A DNA stretch of 51,702 bases, from contig NZ_JAVHLD010000020.1 in the NCBI RefSeq assembly GCF_031082295.1, positions 1 to 51,702 on the forward strand, written 5' to 3'. Below are positions 23,661 to 31,089 of the stretch, in pieces. The position numbers were made by a program, and so were the translations under genes. Position 1 is the first letter of the stretch; each line of letters begins with the position of its first letter. A model generated the notes under the pieces. It made no database searches. It saw only the letters and a list, made by a program, of their open reading frames with translations, and was not told the origin of the DNA. The DNA is from Humidesulfovibrio sp. GTDB taxonomy: Bacteria; Desulfobacterota; Desulfovibrionia; Desulfovibrionales; Desulfovibrionaceae.

Positions 23661-24701
23661 ATGCCCGAGATCACCCTGGCCGGACGCAAAATCGGACCCG
23701 AGCACGCCCCGCTGGTCATCGCCGAGATCGGCATCAACCACGAGGGCGACTACGCCAAGGCCGAGCGCATGGTGCGAGACGCGCACGCGGTCGGCTGCGA
23801 GTGCGTGAAGTTCCAGTGCCACGTGGTGGAGGACGAGATGAGCCCGCAGGCCAAAAAGGTCATTCCGGGCAACGCGGACGTGTCCATCTACGAGATCATG
23901 GAGCGCTGCCAGCTCTCTGAGGCCGACGAGCGCCGCCTGAAGGACCTGGTGGAGAGCCTTGGCATGATCTACCTGTCCACGCCGTTCTCCCGCGCCGCGG
24001 CGGACCGCCTGGAGTCCATGGGCGTGTGCGGCTACAAGATCGGGTCCGGCGAGTGCAACAACTACCCGCTCATCGACCACATCGCGGGCTTCGGCAAGCC
24101 GATGATCCTCTCCACGGGCATGAACAGCATGGAGAGCATCTCCAAAAGCGTCGACATCATGCGCGCCCGCAAGGTGCCCTTCGCGCTGATGCACACCACC
24201 AGCATGTACCCTACCCCGCCGGAGAAGGTGCGCCTGGGCGCCATGGTGGAGCTCATGCAGGCCTTCCCGGACGCGCCGGTGGGCCTGTCCGACCACACCA
24301 TGACCATCTATCCCTGCCTGGGCGCGGTGTCCCTCGGGGCCTCCATGCTGGAGCGCCACTACACCTCCGACAAGTCCTGGCCCGGCCCGGACGTCTCCCT
24401 GTCCATGGATCCCGAGGAAATGCGCCAGCTCATCGAGGGCAGCCGCATCATCCACAAGGCCCTGGGCGGCACAAAGGGCGTGCTGCCGGAGGAGCAGGTG
24501 ACCATCGACTTCGCCTACGCAAGTTGCGTCACCATCGCGCCCATCAAAAAGGGCGAGGCGTTCACCAAGGCCAACCTGTGGGTCAAGCGCCCGGGCACGG
24601 GCGAGATTCTGGCCGAGCACTTCGAGGGGCTGCTGGGCAAAGCCGCCACCCGCGACATCGACCCCGACACCCAGCTGACCTGGGAGCTGGTGGCCAAGTA
24701 G
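23661..24701 (+). CDS. NeuB-family sialic/legionaminic-type acid synthase
   Basis: 346 residues. The family condenses phosphoenolpyruvate with an N-acetyl hexosamine to make a nine-carbon sugar acid. The N-terminal TIM barrel shows VIAEIGINHEGD, VKFQCHVVEDEM, YLSTPFSRAAAD, YKIGSGECNNYPL, MHTTSMYPTPPE, GLSDHT and ERHYTSDK; the C-terminal antifreeze-like SAF domain begins near residue 285 (TIAPIKKGEAFTKANLWVKRPG). AAGGAG precedes the ATG. Whether the product is sialic, legionaminic or another nonulosonate cannot be decided. No CMP-transferase or epimerase is adjacent. Confidence 0.9.
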   Translation: MPEITLAGRKIGPEHAPLVIAEIGINHEGDYAKAERMVRDAHAVGCECVKFQCHVVEDEMSPQAKKVIPGNADVSIYEIMERCQLSEADERRLKDLVESLGMIYLSTPFSRAAADRLESMGVCGYKIGSGECNNYPLIDHIAGFGKPMILSTGMNSMESISKSVDIMRARKVPFALMHTTSMYPTPPEKVRLGAMVELMQAFPDAPVGLSDHTMTIYPCLGAVSLGASMLERHYTSDKSWPGPDVSLSMDPEEMRQLIEGSRIIHKALGGTKGVLPEEQVTIDFAYASCVTIAPIKKGEAFTKANLWVKRPGTGEILAEHFEGLLGKAATRDIDPDTQLTWELVAK

Positions 24702-24720
24702 CCGCAGGCTCCCTGCCGGG

Positions 24721-24808
24721 CCGCTCCCTTTGGGCGGCTCCCTTTGGGTGGCTTTGGCCCGGCCTACCTGTGGGCCGCGATTGCCTGGCGGCCTATCTGT
24801 GGGCCGCT
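24721..24808. repeat. Short tandem repeats at a convergent gene junction
   Basis: Two unit types are seen. CGGCTCCCTTTGGG-like 14-mers stand back to back at 24721-24748 (one mismatch). GGCCTAyCTGTGGGCCGC occurs at 24761-24778 and 24790-24807, a 29-base period; the second copy is the 3' end of the methyltransferase gene. They look like replication-slippage duplications between convergent genes. Confidence 0.7.
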
Positions 24809-25887
24809 ATGGCGGTCGACGCGATGAGGCTGCCCTCGGGGCAGAAGTCGAACAGCACCTCGATCCGCGAGAACCCGGCGATCTTCAGCATGTCGATGAG
24901 GGCGTGGGTGTTGGCCGTCCATTTGCCGAAGCTTTTGTCCGAGAGCATCATGACCGACGCCGGCTGGCCCGGGTGGATGGGGTCGTACGGCGCCATGCGC
25001 ACAGTGCGGCCCGTGACGATGAGCGTGCCGCTGGTCATGTCGAACAGCTTCCGCAGGCAGTAGAACGGGTCGCGCAGGTGATAGTACAGGCCCAGGCACA
25101 GGGTCAGGTCGAAGGTGCCGTGCACCAGCGGGTCCAGGTCCTCCACGTAGGCGGCCAGGGGCCTGGCCTTTGAGCCGTAGCGTTTGTAGGCGAAGTCATA
25201 GCGCTTGAAGCCGCTGCCGTCCTTCCATTCCGGCCCCTCCACCGAGACCACTTCCGCCGCGCCGCGCGCCTCGCACTCGAAGGTGTAGAACCCGTCGGAG
25301 GAGGCCAGGTCGAGCACGCGCTTGCCGGTCAAGTCCTGCGGCAGCCTGATCTGCTCCAGGAACTGGTAGGTCAGGATGCCCTTGGTGGAGCGGGTGAACT
25401 GCCCCGGCCCCAGCGGCATGCCGAGGAAAAAACTGCCCAGGTGCTCGCGCGGGGCGCCTGTTTCGGGGGTGTCGCCCACGGGCGGCAGGGTGGCGGCCTT
25501 GGCCGCCAGCTTCGAGAGCCTGGCCGCGTCGTCCCAGTACTCGCGCAGGGAGTCGGCCAGGAGGATGTCCACCTCAGGGCCGAGCAGGGCCGCCAGCTCC
25601 GCGCGCATGGGCGCGGAATATTCGTTGGAGGTGATGACCACGCAGTCGACGCCCAGGGCCTTGATCTCGCCGGGGCCGTGGACCGTGAAGCCCTGCTGGC
25701 TCAGGCCCTGCTTGTTGGGGTCGCGGTCGGCCAGGCCGACGATGTTGCCGAGGAAGGCGGGGTGCCGGGCGCGCAGAAAGCGCAGGAAATAGTCCGAGCC
25801 GCTGGCAGCCGGGTAGAGCAGCGCCCTGCGCTTGCCAAGCAGCCTGTCTATGCCGATATGCTCAACGAATTCGATGTTCTGCGCCAT
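24793..25887 (-). CDS. SAM-dependent methyltransferase with N-terminal Rossmann-like domain
   Basis: 364 residues. Residues 1-110 look like a nucleotide-binding or sensing domain (RALLYPAASGSDYFLRF, GLADRDPNKQG, VDCVVITSNEY). From about 165 a class I methyltransferase follows with motif I VLDLASSDGFYTFECEARG, then VVSVEGPEW, DLTLCLGLYYHLRDPF and GTLIVTGRTVR, similar to CmoB-like proteins. The target is unknown; a sugar or surface glycan is possible because a NeuB gene is convergent next to it. The 3' end is part of a local short duplication. Confidence 0.8.
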   Translation of the reverse strand: MAQNIEFVEHIGIDRLLGKRRALLYPAASGSDYFLRFLRARHPAFLGNIVGLADRDPNKQGLSQQGFTVHGPGEIKALGVDCVVITSNEYSAPMRAELAALLGPEVDILLADSLREYWDDAARLSKLAAKAATLPPVGDTPETGAPREHLGSFFLGMPLGPGQFTRSTKGILTYQFLEQIRLPQDLTGKRVLDLASSDGFYTFECEARGAAEVVSVEGPEWKDGSGFKRYDFAYKRYGSKARPLAAYVEDLDPLVHGTFDLTLCLGLYYHLRDPFYCLRKLFDMTSGTLIVTGRTVRMAPYDPIHPGQPASVMMLSDKSFGKWTANTHALIDMLKIAGFSRIEVLFDFCPEGSLIASTAIAAHR

Positions 25888-26048
25888 GCCCGTCCTCGTG
25901 CTTTGCTCGCGTGTTGCGTTTGTTTCCGGGCCGCGCGCCCGGCGCGCATCATATGCAAGGCGCGGGCCGATGACAATGGCGTGAAGAGAAGTGGTTCGCC
26001 TGAATTAAAGCTTGCCTGATTTCCTCTGGCTGGAGTATTGATAAAGCC

Positions 26049-26822
26049 ATGTTCCCTCAAACCAGCCCCTTGACGCGACGGACTGTCGCCCTTTGTCTGG
26101 TGCTGGCCGCGCTCGTGGCCGCCCTGCCGGTGCGCGCGCAGGCCGCCGAACCCTTCCGTCTCAACACCGATGGCGCTCCGCCTCATTCCAGCGCCGACGG
26201 CAAGGGGTACGAGGACCGAATCGTCGCCGAGGGCTTCCGGCGCATCGGCGTGCCGGTGCGGCTGGTGGTGCTGCCTTCCGAACGGGCTCTGCAAAACGTT
26301 GTGCAGGGCATAGACGATGGCAACTACCCGCGCATCGACGGTCTCACCGCCAATTATCCAGAACTCGTCATGGTGCCCGAGTCCATGAGCACTTTTCCCT
26401 GTGCCGCCTTCACCCGCGACCCCGCGCTCAAGCATGTGTCCTGGGGCGATTTGAATGGCCCCCAGGCGGCCTATGTCCGGGGCTGGAAACTGGTGGAGCG
26501 GAACGTCCCCGACCCGAGCAAGCTCAAGCGCGCCCGCGATCAGGAAACCCTCTTCCTCATGCTGGACATGAACCGCGCCCAGGTCGTCATTGCGGACCTG
26601 TACACAGGTCGAGAGATCATCCGCCGGAGAGGGTACAAGGGCATGCGTGCCTTGTTGCCGCCCTTGGCCGATCCACCCATGTACATCTACCTCAACAAGC
26701 GCCACGCGGTGCTGGTTCCAAGGCTGGTCGAGGCGCTGCGCGAGATGAAGCGCGACGGCACCATCGAGCGGCTGACCAGGGCGGGGCTGGCAGGCTACGG
26801 GGTTGACGGAGGGGCGCCATGA
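26049..26822 (+). CDS. Periplasmic substrate-binding-protein-like protein, copy 1
   Basis: 257 residues with a clear signal peptide (TRRTVALCLVLAALVAALP, cleavage likely after AQA). The mature part has the type-2 periplasmic binding protein (SBP_bac_3-like) layout: FRLNTDGAPPHSS, EGFRRIGVPVRLVVLPSERAL, VRGWKLVERNV, then YIYLNKRHAVLVPRLVEAL. No permease or ATPase is adjacent; instead a kinase follows, which suggests ligand sensing. The stop overlaps the start of copy 2 (ATGA). The ATG is preceded only by a distant GGAG. Confidence 0.8.
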   Translation: MFPQTSPLTRRTVALCLVLAALVAALPVRAQAAEPFRLNTDGAPPHSSADGKGYEDRIVAEGFRRIGVPVRLVVLPSERALQNVVQGIDDGNYPRIDGLTANYPELVMVPESMSTFPCAAFTRDPALKHVSWGDLNGPQAAYVRGWKLVERNVPDPSKLKRARDQETLFLMLDMNRAQVVIADLYTGREIIRRRGYKGMRALLPPLADPPMYIYLNKRHAVLVPRLVEALREMKRDGTIERLTRAGLAGYGVDGGAP

Positions 26823-27589
26823 GCCGCGCCGAGAGCCCTTGCCGCCGCCGGAGCATGCTTGCGGCGATGCTTCTGTGCCTGTGCCTCGCCTTTCCGTCGC
26901 GCGCGCAGGCCGCCGAGCCCCTCCGTCTCAATTCCGCCGACCCCGCCCCGCTCTCCCGGCCAGGCGGCACCGGCATCAATGACCGCATCGTCGCCGAGGC
27001 TTACCGGCGCAACGGCCTTCCCGTGCGGCTGGTGCGGCTGACGGCCGAGCGGGCCTTGCTCAACGCCAACGAGGGCATCGACGATGGCATTTACGTGCGC
27101 ATCGCCGGTCTGGAGCGCGTTTATCCGAACCTTGTCATGGTGCCCGAGCCCGTGGGCGAATTCCTGTTCACGGCCTTCACCAAGGACCCGGCCATGCGGG
27201 TCAACGGCTGGGACGGGCTCAAGCCCTACCACGTGGGCCTCGTCACCGGCTGGAAGATCGTGGAGGCACACACCGCGGGCGTGCGCGCCCGCACCAGCGT
27301 CAAAAACGAGGAGTCCCTTTTCGCCCTGCTCGATAAGGGGCGTGTCGAGGTGGTGGTGCTGGACCTGCTCACCGGGCTGGAGGCCGCCCGCAGCCGGGGC
27401 TATCAGGGTGTGCGCGCCCTCAGCCCGCCCCTTGAGCGCCGGAACATGCACATCTACCTCAACAAGCGCCACGCGGACCTCGTGCCGAAGCTGGCCGCGG
27501 CCCTGCGCGAGATGAAGCGCGACGGCACCATCGAGCGGCTGACCAGGGCGGGGCTGGCAGGGGTCGGGATTGCCCAAGAGGCGCCATGA
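26819..27589 (+). CDS. Periplasmic substrate-binding-protein-like protein, copy 2
   Basis: 256-residue paralogue of the preceding gene with its own signal peptide (SMLAAMLLCLCLAFPSRAQA) and the same fold pattern (ERALLNANEGIDDGIYVRIAG, VTGWKIVEAH, HIYLNKRHADLVPKL). The coupled start has GGAGGGG just upstream. The two genes share a 59-base stretch without mismatch at their 3' ends (26736-26794 and 27503-27561) though the rest has diverged. The stop overlaps a further ATG at 27586. Probably a tandem duplication that gave two ligand specificities. Confidence 0.8.
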   Translation: MSRAESPCRRRSMLAAMLLCLCLAFPSRAQAAEPLRLNSADPAPLSRPGGTGINDRIVAEAYRRNGLPVRLVRLTAERALLNANEGIDDGIYVRIAGLERVYPNLVMVPEPVGEFLFTAFTKDPAMRVNGWDGLKPYHVGLVTGWKIVEAHTAGVRARTSVKNEESLFALLDKGRVEVVVLDLLTGLEAARSRGYQGVRALSPPLERRNMHIYLNKRHADLVPKLAAALREMKRDGTIERLTRAGLAGVGIAQEAP

Positions 27590-27723
27590 GCCCCGCCGCA
27601 GGGGTTGCGAGGGCGGCGCACTTTCCAGGGAACAGGCTGGGTTGCTTGCTCAAAGCCCGCGCATGGCTTATCGTTGCGATTGGAATTGTAATGACCCCAC
27701 AAGAGGCCGGGCAGGAGCAATGA
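27586..27723 (+). CDS. Possible small protein between binding proteins and kinase
   Basis: A 45-codon frame whose ATG overlaps the stop of copy 2 and whose stop overlaps another ATG at 27720. The product would have one weak hydrophobic stretch (CLLKARAWLIVAIGIVM). It may be a real coupled small membrane protein, or an accidental frame that carries ribosomes across the 200-base gap to the kinase. Composition gives no decision. Confidence 0.35.
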   Translation: MSPAAGVARAAHFPGNRLGCLLKARAWLIVAIGIVMTPQEAGQEQ

Positions 27724-27797
27724 GCGAAAGCAGTCAACACGCAGCATGCACGCGCACGGCGCCACGCGCCTGCCGGTTTGCCGGGGCGGCATCATGA
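27720..27797 (+). CDS. Possible 25-residue coupling peptide
   Basis: Begins MSESSQHAACTRTAP and ends in a TGA that overlaps the ATG at 27794 used here as kinase start. It is the third link in an unbroken chain of ATGA junctions. No RBS or family is seen; it may only be a translational relay. Confidence 0.25.
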   Translation: MSESSQHAACTRTAPRACRFAGAAS

Positions 27798-30349
27798 ACG
27801 GCGCGGCCATGCGGGTGAAAAATCCCCTGACCAGACGACTGCTCAGGCGGGTGCTGCTCTTCAGCGGCGTGCTCATCGTGCTTTTTGCCGGCGCGCGCGC
27901 CTGGTGGGAATATCAGCGCACGCTGGAGGCCGTCTCCGAGGAGTTCAAGGTCATCGAGAGCACCAAGGCCAAAAGCGCGGCCGCCTCGCTCTGGGATTTC
28001 GACCGCGAGCAGCTGTTGCTGCACGTGGAGGGCATCCGGCATTTCCGGTACATCACCTTCGCCAGCGTGCGCGACGCGAGGGGCGTCGTCGTCCAGTCCG
28101 GAGAGCGGCGGAACAAGGGCGTGCTTGACCGGGAAATCGCGCTGCGCGTCGTGTACAACGGGCAGAGCCAGGAGCTGGGCGTGCTGCACCTCCAGGCCGA
28201 CCTGGTGGCCTTGCGGGGCGAGGCCTTGCGCACCGCATGGGTGGTCCTGGCCTTCAACTCCGCCATGGTGCTGCTGGTGGCGGGGCTCATGTTCTGGCTC
28301 ACCAGCCGCATGGTCTCCCGGCATCTGGCCGCCGTGGCCGAGCACCTGGGCGCCTTTACCCTGGGGGGCGACAACGCGCCCCTGGCCCTGGAAAAGAAGC
28401 CCGCGGGCGATGAGCTGGACATGCTGGCCCAGACCTTGAACAGCATGCAGGAAGGGCTCTCCAGGTCGTACGCCCAGGTGCTCGCGGCGCAGACCGAGGT
28501 GCGCAGCATGGCGCGCTTCTACCAGGAGAACCCGAGCCCGGTGCTGCGCGTTTCCGCCTCGGGCCAGTTGCTCATGGCCAATAACGCCAGCGTGGAACTC
28601 CTGGCGCACCTGGGCCTGTCGGTGGGGCACACCCTGCCGGACGAATACGCCAGCTTTGCCGCCCGCGCCTTGCAGCAGGGCGATGTGCAGCATTTCGAGC
28701 GCGATTTGGCGGGCCGTTCCTACACCTTCGCCGTCCGCCCGGTGCCTGCGGACGGGTACGTCAACGTCTACGGGCTGGACATAACCGAGCGCAAGGCGGC
28801 GGAAGTGGCCCTGCGAAAGAGCGAGGCCGTCCTCCAGGCGGCCATGGACCAGAGCCAGGCGGGCATCGCCATCGCCGACGCCCCCAGCGGCCGCCTGCGC
28901 TACGTGAACAAGGCCGGGCTCATGATCCGCGGCGTGGCCGACGAGACCGTCCTCGGCGCGGGAGTGAACCAGTACGTGGGCGGCTGGAAGATGCTGGACC
29001 TGGACGGCCGCCCGCTGGAGACCACGGAGGTGCCCCTGGCGCGCGCGGTCCTCTACGGGGAGACCAACAGCCGGGAGTTCGTCATCCGCCGGGCCGAGGG
29101 CGACGACCGCATCGTCTGGGCCAACGCCGCGCCCATTCTGGACGACCACGGCCAGGTCAGCGCGGGCATTGTCGTGTTCCTGGACATCACCGCGAGGAAA
29201 AAGGCCGAGGAGGAAGTGCGCAGCCACAACGCCTGGCTGGAGTCCTTGGTGCGGGTCCTGCAACACAAGGCCGACTCCGTGCAGGAGTACCTCGACATCG
29301 CCCTGACAGAGTCGCTGAGGCTGACGGGGAGCCGCATCGGCTACGTCTACCACTACAGCGAGGAGCGCCAGGAATTCGTGCTCAACACCTGGTCCAGCGA
29401 GGTCATGGCCGAGTGCGCCGTTCCGGGCGCGTCCAAGAGCTACCATCTCGACAAGACCGGCATCTGGGGCGAGGCCGTGCGCCAGAGAAAGGCCATCGTG
29501 GTCAACGACTTTGAGGCTCCCAATCCCCTGAAGCGGGGCTACCCGGAAGGCCACGTGGCGCTCAAGAACTTCATGACCGTGCCCGTGCTCCAGGGGGAGC
29601 GCATCGTGGCCGTGGCCGGGGTGGGCAACAAGCAAGGCGACTATCAGGACGTCGACGTGCAGCAGCTTGCCCTGCTCATGAACTCCTGCTGGCAGGTGGT
29701 GGGACGCCTGGACGCCGAGCTCGACGTGCGCAACTCGCTGCACGAAAAGGAGATACTGCTGAAGGAGATCCACCACCGCGTGAAGAACAACCTGCAGGTC
29801 ATCTCAAGCCTGCTCTTCCTCCAGGCCGAGTACGTCATCGACCCCCAGGACCGCGCCATGTTCGAGGAGAGCCAGAAGCGCATCTCGGCCATGGCCCTGG
29901 TGCACGAGGAACTCTACGGCTCCGACGACCTGTCCAGCGTGGCCATGGGCGAGTACGTGCCCAGGCTGGTGGAGCGCGTGGTGGCCAGCTCCGACGAGGG
30001 CGTGCAGCTGGACTTCGCGGTGCAGGAGATGCGGCTGCCCATCACCCGGTCCATCCCCTGCGGGCTGGTGCTGAACGAGATGGTCATGAACGCCGTGAAG
30101 CACGCCTTCAAGGGGGGCCAGGAGGCGCGCCTGCGCGTGGCGCTTGAGCGCAAGGACGGCCACATCGAGCTGAGCGTGGAGGACAACGGGCCGGGCCTGC
30201 CGCTTAACTTCAGCCTGGAGAGCCCCGCCACCCTGGGGCTGACCCTGATCACCAGCCTGGCCCGCCAGCTTGGCGGCACGGTGAGCGCCCAGACCACGGC
30301 TGACGGGGCGCTCTTCCGTCTGGTGTTCCCGGTGGAGGAGCGCACATGA
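27794..30349 (+). CDS. Membrane sensor histidine kinase (PAS-PAS-GAF-HisKA_2)
   Basis: 851 residues from the ATG at 27794 (ATG at 27809 is an alternative). Order: membrane helix (about 19-35), a periplasmic sensor region of about 110 residues (LWDFDREQLLLHVEGI), second helix (about 148-172), HAMP-like linker, two PAS domains (about 237-345 and 350-470), a GAF domain (about 475-635), then HisKA_2 with EIHHRVKNNLQVISSLL (phosphoacceptor about H661) and an ATPase domain with VEDNGPGLP. HisKA_2 kinases usually feed single-domain receivers, and one follows with ATGA overlap. The two binding proteins upstream are likely to present ligands to the periplasmic region (inference). Confidence 0.9.
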   Translation: MNGAAMRVKNPLTRRLLRRVLLFSGVLIVLFAGARAWWEYQRTLEAVSEEFKVIESTKAKSAAASLWDFDREQLLLHVEGIRHFRYITFASVRDARGVVVQSGERRNKGVLDREIALRVVYNGQSQELGVLHLQADLVALRGEALRTAWVVLAFNSAMVLLVAGLMFWLTSRMVSRHLAAVAEHLGAFTLGGDNAPLALEKKPAGDELDMLAQTLNSMQEGLSRSYAQVLAAQTEVRSMARFYQENPSPVLRVSASGQLLMANNASVELLAHLGLSVGHTLPDEYASFAARALQQGDVQHFERDLAGRSYTFAVRPVPADGYVNVYGLDITERKAAEVALRKSEAVLQAAMDQSQAGIAIADAPSGRLRYVNKAGLMIRGVADETVLGAGVNQYVGGWKMLDLDGRPLETTEVPLARAVLYGETNSREFVIRRAEGDDRIVWANAAPILDDHGQVSAGIVVFLDITARKKAEEEVRSHNAWLESLVRVLQHKADSVQEYLDIALTESLRLTGSRIGYVYHYSEERQEFVLNTWSSEVMAECAVPGASKSYHLDKTGIWGEAVRQRKAIVVNDFEAPNPLKRGYPEGHVALKNFMTVPVLQGERIVAVAGVGNKQGDYQDVDVQQLALLMNSCWQVVGRLDAELDVRNSLHEKEILLKEIHHRVKNNLQVISSLLFLQAEYVIDPQDRAMFEESQKRISAMALVHEELYGSDDLSSVAMGEYVPRLVERVVASSDEGVQLDFAVQEMRLPITRSIPCGLVLNEMVMNAVKHAFKGGQEARLRVALERKDGHIELSVEDNGPGLPLNFSLESPATLGLTLITSLARQLGGTVSAQTTADGALFRLVFPVEERT

Positions 30350-30720
30350 GCCGGACGCTGACCTTTCTCGTCGTGGAGGACGAGAGCATCATCGCCCTGG
30401 CCATCACCATGCAGATCAAGCGCCTGGGCCATTGCGTGGGGGCCACTGTGCCCTCGGGCGAGGAAGCCCTGGCCGCGCTGGAGGCGGTGCGCCCGGACCT
30501 GGTGCTCATGGACATCCACCTGAGCGGCGAAATGGACGGCATCGAGACGGCCCGGAGAATCCGCGAGCGCGGCGGGCCGCCGGTGGCCTACATCACCGCC
30601 TACACCGACCAGGAGACCCGCGCCGCGGCCCTGGCCACCACACCCCTGGCCTTCCTGCCCAAGCCCGTCGGCCCGCCGGAGCTCATGGCCCTGGCGCGGC
30701 AGGTGGCCGAGCTGGGCTAG
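30346..30720 (+). CDS. Single-domain response regulator
   Basis: 124-residue receiver with VVEDESII, phosphoacceptor D56 in LVLMDIHLSGEMDG, Thr in YITAYTD and Lys in FLPKPV. This pattern is that of receivers paired with HisKA_2/HWE kinases. The ATG overlaps the kinase stop. No output domain is present. Confidence 0.93.
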   Translation: MSRTLTFLVVEDESIIALAITMQIKRLGHCVGATVPSGEEALAALEAVRPDLVLMDIHLSGEMDGIETARRIRERGGPPVAYITAYTDQETRAAALATTPLAFLPKPVGPPELMALARQVAELG

Positions 30721-30867
30721 TCCCCTTCCGCCGTGCCCCGGCCCTGGCCGGTGCGACTACGCAATAACCCTTTGCCATGTTGCATAAATGCACAGGATGG
30801 CGTTATGGGACGCGAAAGAGCGTCTCGTGCGCCATGGTCCTGCACGGACAAGCAAAGGAGGGGAGGG

Positions 30868-31089
30868 ATGAAGCTGCCGTTCGGAAAGCCCGGCGTTTCC
30901 CGCTTCATCTTCGTGACGCTCCTGCTCGTCTTCAACTGGCCCATTCTGTCCATCCCCAGGCCTGAGAACCTCTTAGGCTGGCTGTTCGCGGCCTGGGGGC
31001 TGGGCATCGGGGTGCTGTTCCTGGCCGCGCGCGGCGCCGCCGACGCCGACGACGCCGACGACGAGCCGGGCGGGGGCGCCGATGTTTAG
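30868..31089 (+). CDS. Small membrane protein upstream of transporter-kinase
   Basis: 73 residues with two hydrophobic segments (about 12-30 and 37-54) and an acidic, Asp-rich tail. AGGAGGGGAGG directly precedes the ATG, one of the best RBS in the window. Its last 8 bases overlap the start of the transporter-kinase gene, so the two are translationally coupled. The arrangement recalls the small CbrX gene that precedes and is coupled to cbrA in Pseudomonas; sequence homology was not tested. Confidence 0.75.
   Translation: MKLPFGKPGVSRFIFVTLLLVFNWPILSIPRPENLLGWLFAAWGLGIGVLFLAARGAADADDADDEPGGGADV

Noticed and set aside
27734-29776. 680-codon minus-strand frame over the histidine kinase
   Set aside because: Mirror frame; kinase domains on the plus strand are unambiguous.
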